Shown here piece by piece: positions 10,005 through 17,514 of a stretch of DNA of 64,000 nucleotides (positions are counted from its first letter, which is position 1; the number at the start of each line of letters is the position of its first letter). This DNA is from Maritimibacter harenae (GTDB taxonomy: Bacteria > Pseudomonadota > Alphaproteobacteria > Rhodobacterales > Rhodobacteraceae). The stretch is from NCBI RefSeq assembly GCF_009882975.1, contig NZ_WTUX01000019.1:648639-712638 (forward strand), read 5' to 3'. The notes under the pieces are model-generated. The model saw only the letters and a program-made list of their open reading frames with translations. It made no database searches and was not told the origin of the DNA. Made by a program: the position numbers and the translations under genes.

Positions 10005-10364
10005 TTACCCGATGAATTCCTTGTATTCTTTCTCGTCCATCAGGTCGTCCATCTGCGAGACGTCCTCGGGCCTGATCTTGAAGAACCACGCTTCGCCTTC
10101 CGGGTCCTCGTTGACCTTGGCCGGGTCTTCCACGATGGCTTCGTTCACCTCGACGATCTCGCCGTCGATGGGGGCGAGGATGTCCGAGGCAGCCTTCACG
10201 CTTTCGATCACCACGATCTCGTCATCCTTGGATACCGATGCGCCGGGGTCGGGCAGTTCCACGAAGACGATGTCGCCCAGCTGCTCGGCGGCGTGCGCCG
10301 TGATGCCGACGGTGACGATGCCGTCCACGTCATCGAGCCATTCGTGTTCTTCGGTGAATTTCAT
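10005..10364 (-). CDS. gcvH: Glycine cleavage system H protein (lipoyl carrier)
   Basis: A 119-residue lipoyl protein (family length about 125). It starts MKFTEEHEW and carries the lipoylation site in [11 protein letters not shown], where Lys57 is the predicted lipoylated residue. The C-terminal EYKEFIG is also typical. It shuttles the aminomethyl intermediate between the P, T and L proteins. The gene lies 17 bp after gcvT and 39 bp before gcvP on the same strand. No L protein (lpd) is encoded in this window. Confidence 0.97.
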   Translation of the reverse strand: MKFTEEHEWLDDVDGIVTVGITAHAAEQLGDIVFVELPDPGASVSKDDEIVVIESVKAASDILAPIDGEIVEVNEAIVEDPAKVNEDPEGEAWFFKIRPEDVSQMDDLMDEKEYKEFIG

Positions 10365-10381
10365 GCAATCTCTCCTGTTGG

Positions 10382-11476
10382 TCAGCGTTTGTAGGTGGCG
10401 GGGCGGAAGGGCAGGGGCGTCACGGTCGCGGGGCGCCGTTTGCCGCGCACGTCGCCGTAGACGGTGGTGCCGGGGGTCGCACGGTCGGCGGGCAGGTAGC
10501 CCATCGACATCGGCCCTTCGATGGACGGGCCGAAGGCGCCGGAGGTGATGGTGCCGATCGGATCGGCATCCGTTTCGTCGGCGTAGAGCACGGTGCCCGC
10601 GCGCATGGGGGCGCGCCCTTCGGGCAGGAGTCCCACCCGCTTGCGCGGCGCACCGTTTGCAAGCTGGTCCAGGATCACGTCCGCGCCGGGGAAGTCGGTG
10701 CGTTCGGTGCGCCGGACCTTCTGGATCGCCCAACCGAGGTCGGCCTCGACCGGCGTGGTGGTGGTGTCGATATCGGTGCCGTAAAGGCACAGCCCTGCCT
10801 CGAGCCGCAGGGAATCGCGGGCGCCGAGGCCGATGGTCTCGACCGCGTCGTGCGCCAGAATCGCGCGGGCGAGAGGGTCGGCGTTGGTCTCCTCGACGCT
10901 GATCTCGTAGCCGTCCTCGCCGGTGTAGCCGGAGCGCGAAACCCAGAGGTCGCCGAAGTCCGAGGGGATCACCGCCACGTCCATGAAGCGCATCTCGGCC
11001 ACCCCAGGTGCGATCCGTGCAAGGGTTTCTTCCGCTTTGGGGCCCTGAAGCGCCAGTAATGCGCGATTCGTGACAGGTTCCACCGCGTCGCCCAAGTGTT
11101 CGCGCAGGTGCGCGATGTCCCGCTCGGCCATCGCCGCGTTCACGACGAGGAACAGGTGGTCGCCGCGGTTGGCGATCATCAGGTCGTCGAGGATGCCGCC
11201 GCTCTCGTCGGTGAACAGACCGTAGCGCTGCCGCCCTTCGGCGAGCCCGGCCACGTCCACCGGCACCAGCGCTTCCAGCGCCTCCGGCGGGCAGCGCAGG
11301 ATCACCTGGCCCATGTGGCTCACGTCGAAGAGCCCGGCGGCGGCGCGGGTGTGAAGATGCTCCTTCATCACGCCCAGCGGGTATTGCACCGGCATCTCCC
11401 AGCCGGCGAAGGGCACCATCCTGGCGCCCAGTTCAACGTGCAGTTCGTAAAGCCCCGTCCGCTTCAAGTCACTCAT
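10382..11476 (-). CDS. gcvT: Aminomethyltransferase, T protein of the glycine cleavage system
   Basis: A 364-residue T protein that moves the methylene group from aminomethyl-lipoyl-GcvH to tetrahydrofolate and releases ammonia. The N-terminus [20 protein letters not shown] and [10 protein letters not shown] are characteristic, as is [11 protein letters not shown] in the folate-binding part. ATG 11476 starts the conserved protein. The frame stays open upstream to 11764 only because it reads through the riboswitch. It is the first gene of the operon, 62 bp after the riboswitch end. It is paralogous to the C-terminal domain of the protein encoded at 457-2958. Confidence 0.96.
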   Translation of the reverse strand: MSDLKRTGLYELHVELGARMVPFAGWEMPVQYPLGVMKEHLHTRAAAGLFDVSHMGQVILRCPPEALEALVPVDVAGLAEGRQRYGLFTDESGGILDDLMIANRGDHLFLVVNAAMAERDIAHLREHLGDAVEPVTNRALLALQGPKAEETLARIAPGVAEMRFMDVAVIPSDFGDLWVSRSGYTGEDGYEISVEETNADPLARAILAHDAVETIGLGARDSLRLEAGLCLYGTDIDTTTTPVEADLGWAIQKVRRTERTDFPGADVILDQLANGAPRKRVGLLPEGRAPMRAGTVLYADETDADPIGTITSGAFGPSIEGPMSMGYLPADRATPGTTVYGDVRGKRRPATVTPLPFRPATYKR

Positions 11477-11538
11477 CGCCCGATCCCTCACCGGGATGTC
11501 GCGCCCGGCATCGCTGGGCCGTTTCGGCCCATTCGATG

Positions 11539-11688
11539 CCCCCTCTGTCCGGCTGCCTGAGATCGTTATCCCTTCGGCGGGCGTCATTGCGCCACTCTCC
11601 AGAGTGCTGTCGTCCCGCGAAGGTCCGTGGGCCTGAGAGGTTCCGGGGCGGTTGCTCCTTCGGCACTGGCGATGCCAGATTCTCCCAA
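11539..11688 (-). promoter_or_regulatory. Tandem glycine riboswitch upstream of gcvTHP
   Basis: Read on the minus strand, this leader shows two consecutive glycine aptamers. The first (about 11595-11688) contains GGGAGA, GCCGAAGGAGCAA, CCTCTCAGGC and CTCTGGAGAG. The second (about 11539-11594) contains GCCGAAGGGATAA, ATCTCAGGC and CGGACAGAGGGGG. These are the conserved core strings of the class, in the right order and spacing. Known members are mostly ON switches that raise gcv expression when glycine is abundant. The second aptamer has a shorter P3 region than the first. Whether it acts on transcription or translation cannot be told by eye. Confidence 0.93.
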
Positions 11689-11769
11689 CGCGGATAGCGG
11701 CAGGGTAATCAGCGCCGCCGCCCGCCACAAGGCTTGCGTTTCGCGCCCGGGACCGGGAGAACACGGGCC

Positions 11770-12336
11770 ATGTCCGATCCGTTCTTCTTTGGCTATGGCT
11801 CGCTGGTGAACCGGCGCACCCATGACTACCCCGAGGCGCATCCCGCCCGCGTCACCGGCTGGCGCCGGGCCTGGCGCAAGTCGGCGCGCTTCGACCGCTG
11901 CCTATTGTCCGCGGTCCCCGCGACCGAGGATTACATCGACGGCCTGATCGCCGCCGTGCCGGGGGCCGACTGGGCCGCGCTGGACGAACGCGAGGGCGGC
12001 TATGCCCGCCACGACGCGAGCGCGGCGGTGCGCCACCCGGTCGAGCGCCCGCTCGACATCGCGATCTACGCGGTCGACCTGGAGCGCTTCCCGGTCCCCG
12101 GCGATGACGACCCGGTGCTCCTGTCCTATCTCGACGTCGTTGTGCAGGGCTTTCACACGGAATTCGGCCGCGCGGGCGTCGACCATTTCTTCGAGACGAC
12201 CGAGAACTGGCATGTCCCCGTGCTCGACGACCGGGCGGCCCCGATCTACCCGCGCCACCAGTCGCTGATCGAGGAGGAGACCGCACTGGTCGACGAGGGG
12301 CTCGCCCGCGTGGGGGCGCGGATCGTCGGGCTCTGA
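11770..12336 (+). CDS. Gamma-glutamylcyclotransferase-like family protein
   Basis: A 188-residue protein with FFGYGSLVNRRTH (residues 6-18), the substrate-loop motif of the gamma-glutamylcyclotransferase (AIG2/GGCT) fold that cleaves gamma-glutamyl amines to 5-oxoproline. The central part (YAVDLERFPVP...) and the C-terminus are less conserved. Whether the catalytic glutamate is present is not certain by eye, so activity is unproved. ATG 11770 follows the divergent gcv leader by about 80 bp, so the two transcripts probably share an intergenic promoter region. It is followed by a 221-bp non-coding stretch with a strong terminator. Confidence 0.78.
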   Translation: MSDPFFFGYGSLVNRRTHDYPEAHPARVTGWRRAWRKSARFDRCLLSAVPATEDYIDGLIAAVPGADWAALDEREGGYARHDASAAVRHPVERPLDIAIYAVDLERFPVPGDDDPVLLSYLDVVVQGFHTEFGRAGVDHFFETTENWHVPVLDDRAAPIYPRHQSLIEEETALVDEGLARVGARIVGL

Positions 12337-12461
12337 GCCGGCGCTGTCACAAAACGGAATCAAGCCGTTCCTAGAGTGGACCTGCCCGCGATTCCCCGCC
12401 CCTACCGGGGCTTTCGCCGGGCAGCGCGCCTGTCCCAATCCTTTTGCCCGCGCGCGGTCTC

Positions 12462-12496
12462 GCGCCCCCGGTCGTCCCGCCGGGGGCGCCCTTTTT
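12462..12496 (+). terminator. Strong intrinsic terminator
   Basis: A 10-bp perfect GC stem (GCGCCCCCGG at 12462-12471 pairing with 12480-12489) and an 8-nt loop are followed by CCTTTTT. It lies 125 bp after the preceding stop, which is unusually far, so it may end a small RNA as well as the upstream gene. The region 12337-12461 holds no ORF but has a further small dyad (AACGG/CCGTT around 12354-12372). Confidence 0.8.
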
Positions 12497-12557
12497 CCAC
12501 CATCTGGACCTTCCCCGAAGCCGGGCGTAGGGTCGCGCCGATCAGACGGAGGGCGAC

Positions 12558-13418
12558 ATGGCGACGGGCACGAATCTGCGCACGTATTTCGAGGGAACCT
12601 GGCACGAGGGCGACGTCCCCGTGATGAAGGCGGCCGACCACGGCGCCTGGCTGGGTACGACCGTTTTCGACGGTGCGCGCTTCGTCGATGGCATGGCCCC
12701 GGACCTCGACCGCCACCTCGCGCGCGTCAACCGCTCGGCCGAAGCGCTGATGATCAAGCCGACGGTGAGCGTGGACGAAATGCTCGAGATCGTGTGGGAG
12801 GGGCTGTCGCTCTATCCCAAGGACGCGGCGGTCTACGTGCGGCCGATGTACTGGGGGATCGAGGGCGGCTACCTGGGCATCCTGCCCGACCAGTCCGCCA
12901 CCGGCTTCGCGGTGTCGCTCGAGGAAATCCCGATGGCCGCACCCGATGCCGCGGTGACGCTCACCACGACGCGCTTTCGCCGCCCGGTGCTCGAGGATGC
13001 CGTGGTCAACGCGAAGGCCGGCTGCCTCTACCCCAACAACGCGCGCATGCTGGCCGAGGCGCGGTCCAAGGGCTACGGCAACGCGCTGGTCGCCGACGCG
13101 CTGGGCAACGTCGCGGAAACCGCGAGCGCCAACGTCTTCATGGTCCGCGACGGCGAGGTGTTCACGCCGATCCCGAACGGCACCTTCCTGTCGGGCATCA
13201 CCCGCGCACGCCACATCGAGAACCTGCGCGCCGACGGCGTGACGGTGCACGAAAGCGTGCTGTCCTTCGACGATTTCCGCGAGGCGGACGAGGTGTTCCT
13301 GTCGGGCAACCTCAACAAGGTGACGCCGGTGACCGAGTTCGACGGGACCATGTACCAGCAGGGGCGCATGGCCCGGCGCGCGCGCGAGCTCTACTGGGAC
13401 TGGGCGCTGAGCCTCTGA
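12558..13418 (+). CDS. Branched-chain-amino-acid aminotransferase-like enzyme (class IV)
   Basis: A 286-residue fold-type IV PLP aminotransferase. Features are VNAKAGCLYPNN with the PLP lysine at residue 153, the early FEGTWHEGDVPV and HGAWLGTTVFDGAR, and NVAETASANVFMV and GTFLSGITRARH near the C-terminal phosphate-binding region. This size and pattern are used for IlvE-type branched-chain aminotransferases. D-amino acid or 4-amino-4-deoxychorismate lyase relatives share the fold, so the symbol ilvE is not assigned. ATG 12558 follows GGAGGGCGAC. It is not in an operon with ilvD, which is at 37 kb. Confidence 0.85.
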   Translation: MATGTNLRTYFEGTWHEGDVPVMKAADHGAWLGTTVFDGARFVDGMAPDLDRHLARVNRSAEALMIKPTVSVDEMLEIVWEGLSLYPKDAAVYVRPMYWGIEGGYLGILPDQSATGFAVSLEEIPMAAPDAAVTLTTTRFRRPVLEDAVVNAKAGCLYPNNARMLAEARSKGYGNALVADALGNVAETASANVFMVRDGEVFTPIPNGTFLSGITRARHIENLRADGVTVHESVLSFDDFREADEVFLSGNLNKVTPVTEFDGTMYQQGRMARRARELYWDWALSL

Positions 13419-13429
13419 GGCCCTGAAGA

Positions 13430-13500
13430 GGGGGCTTTGCCCCCGCCGGTGATCCCGGGGGGATCACCGACTCCCCCAAAGTATTTCGGGAACGATGAAG
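13430..13500 (+). repeat. Extragenic GTATTT-tailed hairpin element, copy A
   Basis: Immediately after the aminotransferase stop come two hairpins, GGGGGC-TTT-GCCCCC (13430-13444) and GGTGATCCC-GGG-GGGATCACC (13448-13468). A conserved tail follows: CTCCCCCAAAGTATTT then CGGGAACGATGAAG (13471-13500). Copies with the same tail are at 32107-32160 and 39101-39163. Confidence 0.75.
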
Positions 13501-13557
13501 CGGTTGTTGCCAGCGTCCGGCCCCTCGGCCATGATGCGGCGCTGAGAGGAGTGCCTC

Positions 13558-14013
13558 ATGCGAAAGTTTCTCGTGGTGCTGGATGACAGCCGCGAATGCC
13601 TGAACGCGATGCGGTTCGCCGCCATGCGCGCCGCGCGCACCGGGGGCGGGGTCGAGATCCTGTCGATCATCGCGCCGGAGGAGTTCAACCACTGGCTCGG
13701 CGTCGGCGCCGTCATGCGCGAAGAAGCCCGCGAGCGGATCGAGGCGCATTACGAGGTCTTCGCCAAGTGGATGCGCGACAAGCAGGGGATCGACCCGGAA
13801 CTGGTCATCCGCGAGGGCGAGGCGGTCGAGGAAATCCTGGCGCAGGTCAACGAGGACCCCGAGGTCGGGGTCGTGGTGCTGGGCGCGGGATCGGGCAAGA
13901 AGGGCCCGGGGCCTCTGGTCACTGCGCTCACGCGCGCCTCGGCGAGCCTTCCGGTGCCGCTCACCATCGTTCCGGGCGAGATGTCCAAGGAGCGGCTGGA
14001 GAGCATCACCTAG
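13558..14013 (+). CDS. Universal stress protein (UspA family)
   Basis: A 151-residue single-domain Usp. It begins RKFLVVLDDSRECLNAMRFA and has the alpha/beta pattern of the family. The nucleotide-binding region near VVLGAGSGKKGPGPLVTAL resembles the G-2x-G-9x-G(S/T) motif, though spacing is loose. Functions range from stress survival to regulation of transporters. GAGAGGA precedes ATG 13558. Its TAG stop overlaps the TAG stop of the opposite-strand EamA gene in the tetranucleotide CTAG (14010-14013). Confidence 0.88.
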   Translation: MRKFLVVLDDSRECLNAMRFAAMRAARTGGGVEILSIIAPEEFNHWLGVGAVMREEARERIEAHYEVFAKWMRDKQGIDPELVIREGEAVEEILAQVNEDPEVGVVVLGAGSGKKGPGPLVTALTRASASLPVPLTIVPGEMSKERLESIT

Positions 14014-14903
14014 AGGTGCGGCGGGGCCGGTTTGACCGGCACGCGGCGCCCGCGCATGAGCGCCACCGCGTTCGAGATCGCGAGCGCGGTGATCACGATG
14101 GCCCCGCCGATCAGCGCCCATTTTCCCGGCACCTCCCCGATCACCGCCCAGGCGAGGAGCGGCGCGAAGACGCTCTCGACGAGAAGCAGCAGCGCCACCT
14201 CGGCAGAGGGGAGGAAGCGGGGGCCGGTGGCCAGCAGCGCGGTCGAGATCACGATGAAGAACCCGCCGTGGAGCGCCACCCAGATCCAGTCGTCCGCCGG
14301 AACCGAGAAGGGTTGCGCGAAGGGCAGGAGCACCAGCGCCGCGCCCAGCATTCCCGGCGGGATCGCGGGGACCATCGAGACGGGGCGCAGGCTGCGCGCG
14401 ATGGTCAGGCCGATCGAGAAGACCACCACGATCCCCAGCGCGATCAGGTCGCCCTTGAGCGATGCGCCCTCCGTCTCGCCCGATCCGTAGGCGATGAGGC
14501 CGATGCCCACCGGCACCACCGCCATCGTGAGCGCCGTGCGCCGGGTGATCCGCTCGCCCAGGGCCACGCGCGAGAAGAGCGCGGACATCAGGGGCATCGC
14601 GGCGATGATGAAGACCACGTTGGCGATCGAGGTGTTGGCGACGGCGAGCACGAACATGGTCCCCGCCGCCCCCGTGCAGGCGGAATAGACCCAGACCTTC
14701 GGCCCCAGCGCGAAGACGGTGCGAAACGGCCTTACGCCGTCGCGCACCAGGTAGCCCGCGCCCAGCACCAGCGCCACGAGCAGCGCCTTCCAGAACGCCA
14801 CGGTGACCCCGTCGGTCTCGATCAGGCGCACCATGAGGCTGTCGGGCAGGATGAAGACCACGCCAAGGAACGTGATGATCAATCCCTTGAGGTGATCGGT
14901 CAT
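14010..14903 (-). CDS. EamA/DMT-family transporter
   Basis: A 297-residue inner-membrane protein with about ten hydrophobic segments in two EamA repeats (first repeat from KGLIITFLGVVFILPDSL, second from LKGDLIALGIVVVFSIG). The family exports or imports amino acids, nucleotide sugars and other small metabolites, and the substrate cannot be deduced. ATG 14903 has AGGAG 7 bases ahead. The frame stays open further upstream through the nfu promoter, which makes the longer start unlikely. It is divergent from nfuA with 106 bp between the starts. Confidence 0.87.
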   Translation of the reverse strand: MTDHLKGLIITFLGVVFILPDSLMVRLIETDGVTVAFWKALLVALVLGAGYLVRDGVRPFRTVFALGPKVWVYSACTGAAGTMFVLAVANTSIANVVFIIAAMPLMSALFSRVALGERITRRTALTMAVVPVGIGLIAYGSGETEGASLKGDLIALGIVVVFSIGLTIARSLRPVSMVPAIPPGMLGAALVLLPFAQPFSVPADDWIWVALHGGFFIVISTALLATGPRFLPSAEVALLLLVESVFAPLLAWAVIGEVPGKWALIGGAIVITALAISNAVALMRGRRVPVKPAPPHL

Positions 14904-14955
14904 GAAATCTCCTAAAGCTGACTTTCGCGTGAAGGAAAGAAAAAGGGCCCACCGG

Positions 14956-14984
14956 TTGACTTGGAACGATTCCAAGCTCATATC
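14956..14984 (+). promoter_or_regulatory. Promoter of nfuA with a palindromic operator filling the spacer
   Basis: TTGACT (14956-14961) and CATATC (14979-14984) are 17 bp apart. The spacer is almost wholly occupied by an inverted repeat, CTTGGAA-CGA-TTCCAAG (14960-14976), overlapping the -35 box. A repressor bound there would block RNA polymerase. Because the gene served is for Fe-S assembly, an iron or Fe-S responsive regulator is a reasonable guess, but it is inference. Confidence 0.65.
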
Positions 14985-15009
14985 CGAAGTCGACAGGAAA
15001 GGACGTAAC

Positions 15010-15570
15010 ATGTTCATTCAGACCGAATCCACACCGAACCCGGCAACCCTGAAATTCCTGCCGGGACAGACCGTTCTGGACGCGGGAACCGCGGATTTCC
15101 CGAACCCCGAGGCTGCCGGCAAGTCCCCGTTGGCACAGCGTCTTTTCGCCGTGAACGGGGTGACGGGTGTGTTCTTCGGGACCGATTTTGTGACCGTGAC
15201 GAAGGCCGACGAGATCGAGTGGGACCACGTCAAACCCGCGCTTCTGGGCGCCATCATGGAGCACTACCAGTCCGGCGCGCCGGTCATGGGGGAAGAGGCG
15301 AGCCAGGCGGCCCACGCCGACCATGACGGCCCGGACGGCGAGATCGTGGTCCAGATCAAGGACCTGCTCGACACCCGCGTGCGCCCGGCCGTGGCGCAGG
15401 ACGGTGGCGACATCACCTTCCACGGCTTCGACCGTGGCGTGGTCTACCTGCACATGCAGGGGGCCTGTGCAGGCTGCCCGTCCTCGACCCTGACGCTCAA
15501 GATGGGGATCGAGAACCTGCTCAAGCACTACATCCCGGAAGTGACCGAGGTTCGGCCCGTTGCCGTCTGA
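15010..15570 (+). CDS. nfuA: Fe-S cluster carrier protein of the Nfu family
   Basis: A 186-residue protein with an N-terminal Nfu_N domain starting MFIQTESTPNPATLKFLPG and a C-terminal NifU-like domain with CAGC (Cys153, Cys156), the pair that binds a [4Fe-4S] cluster at the dimer interface. It delivers clusters to apo-enzymes. This alphaproteobacterial/mitochondrial-type arrangement (Nfu1-like) differs from the E. coli NfuA N-terminal domain, so the symbol is used in the broad sense. GGAAAGGACG precedes ATG 15010. The stop overlaps the tsaB start region, forming an nfu-tsaB-rimI run. Confidence 0.92.
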   Translation: MFIQTESTPNPATLKFLPGQTVLDAGTADFPNPEAAGKSPLAQRLFAVNGVTGVFFGTDFVTVTKADEIEWDHVKPALLGAIMEHYQSGAPVMGEEASQAAHADHDGPDGEIVVQIKDLLDTRVRPAVAQDGGDITFHGFDRGVVYLHMQGACAGCPSSTLTLKMGIENLLKHYIPEVTEVRPVAV

Positions 15571-16162
15571 CCCGACGCTTCTTGCTTTCGACACATCGGC
15601 CGCGCATTGCGCGGCCGCTTTGCTTTGTGGCGACGACATCGTCGAATGCGCCGTGGAAGAGATGGGCCGGGGGCAGGCGGAACGGCTGATGCCGCTCATG
15701 GACGCGGTGCTCGCGCGCCAGGGCCTGCGCTGGGACGATCTGTCGGCCGTGGCCGTGGGCATCGGACCGGGGAACTTCACCGGCATCCGCATCGCCGTCT
15801 CCGCCGCACGCGGCCTGGCGTTGGGGCTTGGCCGGCCGGCCATCGGGGTTTCCGTGCTCGAAGCCCAGGCCTACGGGCTGGCACGCCCGTGCCGGGCCGT
15901 GGCGGACGCGCGCCGCGGCATGGTCTATGCGCAGGTCTTCGGCGATGGCGCGGCGGGGCCCGAGCTGATCGAGGCCGGTGACGTGCCGGACGACCTGCCA
16001 ATTGCGGCGGGGCTGCCGCCGGACCGGCTCGTGACCAATATCGCGCGGATCGGCGTCGGGCGCCTTGCCGCCGGCGGCTCGATCGACCGGCCTGCGCCGC
16101 TCTACATCCGCAGCGCCGATGCCGCGCCCGCAAGCGATCCGCCCCCCGTTATACTGCCATGA
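15560..16162 (+). CDS. tsaB: tRNA threonylcarbamoyladenosine biosynthesis protein TsaB
   Basis: A 200-residue ASKHA-fold protein. LLAFDTSAAHCAAALL at the N-terminus and VAVGIGPGNFTGIRIAVSAARGLALGL (around residues 65-91) are the family hallmarks. TsaB forms the TsaBDE complex that adds t6A37 to ANN-decoding tRNAs. The only start that retains the first strand is TTG 15560, inside the nfuA reading frame (11-nt overlap), indicating coupled translation. The C-terminal half is shorter than in E. coli. TGA overlaps the rimI ATG as ATGA. Confidence 0.9.
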   Translation: MPSDPTLLAFDTSAAHCAAALLCGDDIVECAVEEMGRGQAERLMPLMDAVLARQGLRWDDLSAVAVGIGPGNFTGIRIAVSAARGLALGLGRPAIGVSVLEAQAYGLARPCRAVADARRGMVYAQVFGDGAAGPELIEAGDVPDDLPIAAGLPPDRLVTNIARIGVGRLAAGGSIDRPAPLYIRSADAAPASDPPPVILP

Positions 16163-16572
16163 CGCCGGCAGACATGGCCCGGATTCATGCCGCTGCCTTC
16201 CCGGCGAGCCGCGCGTGGGCGGTCAGGGAGATTGCCGGATTGATCGAGGGCCCGGGCGGCTTCGCCGTCGATGCGCCGGACGGCTTCGCGCTGGGCCGGG
16301 TGATCGCGGGCGAGGCGGAGCTTCTGACCATCGCCGTCGATCCGGCCGCGCAAGGGGCCGGGCAGGGGCGCGCCCTTCTGGATGCGTTCGAAGAGGCCGC
16401 GCGCGGCCGGGCCGGCGAAAGCGCGTTTCTCGAAGTCGCGCAGGACAACGCTCAGGCGCTGGCGCTCTACCGCGCGGCGGGCTGGGCCGAGACCGGGCGG
16501 CGCCCCGGCTACTACGCCCGCGTCGGCGCGGCGCCGGTCGACGCGATCCTCATGTCGAAATCCCTGCTCTGA
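16159..16572 (+). CDS. rimI: Ribosomal-protein-alanine N-acetyltransferase-like GNAT protein
   Basis: A 137-residue GNAT acetyltransferase. The acetyl-CoA loop is seen as AVDPAAQGAGQGRALLDAF, and EVAQDNAQALALYRAAGW is the RimI-like C-terminal signature. RimI acetylates the N-terminal alanine of ribosomal protein S18 in E. coli. Position directly after tsaB (ATGA overlap) is conserved in many alphaproteobacteria and supports the assignment. The N-terminus is short, starting straight into MARIHAAAFPASRAW. Confidence 0.85.
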   Translation: MTPADMARIHAAAFPASRAWAVREIAGLIEGPGGFAVDAPDGFALGRVIAGEAELLTIAVDPAAQGAGQGRALLDAFEEAARGRAGESAFLEVAQDNAQALALYRAAGWAETGRRPGYYARVGAAPVDAILMSKSLL

Positions 16573-16647
16573 GCCACCTGCCGCGACGTGGCCTCTGGAC
16601 CGTCACGGCGACCCGTGACTAGGGTGGCGAAAACGCCAGGAGGGACG

Positions 16648-17451
16648 ATGACCGACGCCACCACACTCGCCGCCACGATCCGCGACAGGGCCGGTGACGC
16701 CCCGGTCGAGCTGGGCCTGATCCTGGGCTCGGGCCTGGGTCACCTTGCCGATGCGGTTGAGGGCACGGCCATTCCGTATGCCGACCTTGTCGGGTTCCCG
16801 CAGCCGGGGGTGTCGGGGCACAACCCCAAGCTGGTGATCGGTGACCTGCTGGGCACCCGCGTGGCGATCTTCGGGGCGCGCGCGCATTACTACGAACACG
16901 GGGACGCGGCCGCGATGCGCATGCCGCTCGCCGTGCTCAAAGAGCTGGGGGCGAAACGCCTGCTGCTCACCAACGCGGCCGGGTCGACGCGGGCGGACGT
17001 GACCCCGGGCGAGTTGATGATGATCACCGACCACATCAACTTCGCCGGGGCCAATCCCCTGATCGGCGAGGCGACCGACGCGCGTTTCGTGCCGCTTGGC
17101 GATGCCTACTCGGCCGAGATGCGTGCGGGGCTGCACGCGGCGGCCCGGGCAGAGGCGATCACGCTCGCCGAAGGGACCTACGCGTGGTTCTCCGGGCCAT
17201 CCTTCGAAACGCCGGCCGAGATCCGGGCGATCCGCACGCTGGGCGGTGACGCGGTCGGGATGTCGACGGTGCCCGAGGTGATCCTCGCGCGGTTCTTCGG
17301 TCTGGACGTCGCCGCGATCTCGGCGATCACCAACATGGCCGAGGGCATGTCGGACGAGAAACTGTCCCACGCGCACACCAAGAAGATGGCCGTCTCGGGG
17401 GCCGAGAAGCTCGAACGGGTGATCCGCCGCTTCCTGTCCGTTAGCGCATAG
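16648..17451 (+). CDS. Purine nucleoside phosphorylase (trimeric type)
   Basis: A 267-residue enzyme of the PNP/MTAP phosphorylase family. LILGSGLGHLAD (phosphate-binding glycine loop), the GVSGHNPKL segment, LLTNAAGSTRADVTPGELM and ITNMAEGMSDEKLSH place it with the trimeric purine nucleoside phosphorylases that split inosine, guanosine or xanthosine with phosphate. Symbols punA, deoD and xapA are all used for relatives, so none is given. AGGAGGGACG precedes ATG 16648. The frame extends upstream to 16588, but that part overlaps poorly conserved sequence. It stands alone between rimI and the TauE gene. Confidence 0.92.
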   Translation: MTDATTLAATIRDRAGDAPVELGLILGSGLGHLADAVEGTAIPYADLVGFPQPGVSGHNPKLVIGDLLGTRVAIFGARAHYYEHGDAAAMRMPLAVLKELGAKRLLLTNAAGSTRADVTPGELMMITDHINFAGANPLIGEATDARFVPLGDAYSAEMRAGLHAAARAEAITLAEGTYAWFSGPSFETPAEIRAIRTLGGDAVGMSTVPEVILARFFGLDVAAISAITNMAEGMSDEKLSHAHTKKMAVSGAEKLERVIRRFLSVSA

Positions 17452-17514
17452 GTATTCCCTCCGGTAATCGGCGGCGATCTGGACAAATCCTGTGGCTTGG
17501 CGCAGGAGTGTTCC

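Noticed and set aside
7002..10394. Plus-strand open frame of 1130 codons across gcvP and gcvH
   Set aside because: It is a shadow of gcvP/gcvH on the other strand. The composition is unlike a real protein and it has no ribosome-binding site.
13312..15843. Minus-strand open frame of 843 codons over Usp, EamA, nfu and tsaB
   Set aside because: It crosses several real genes on both strands and the nfu promoter; no coding motif is present.
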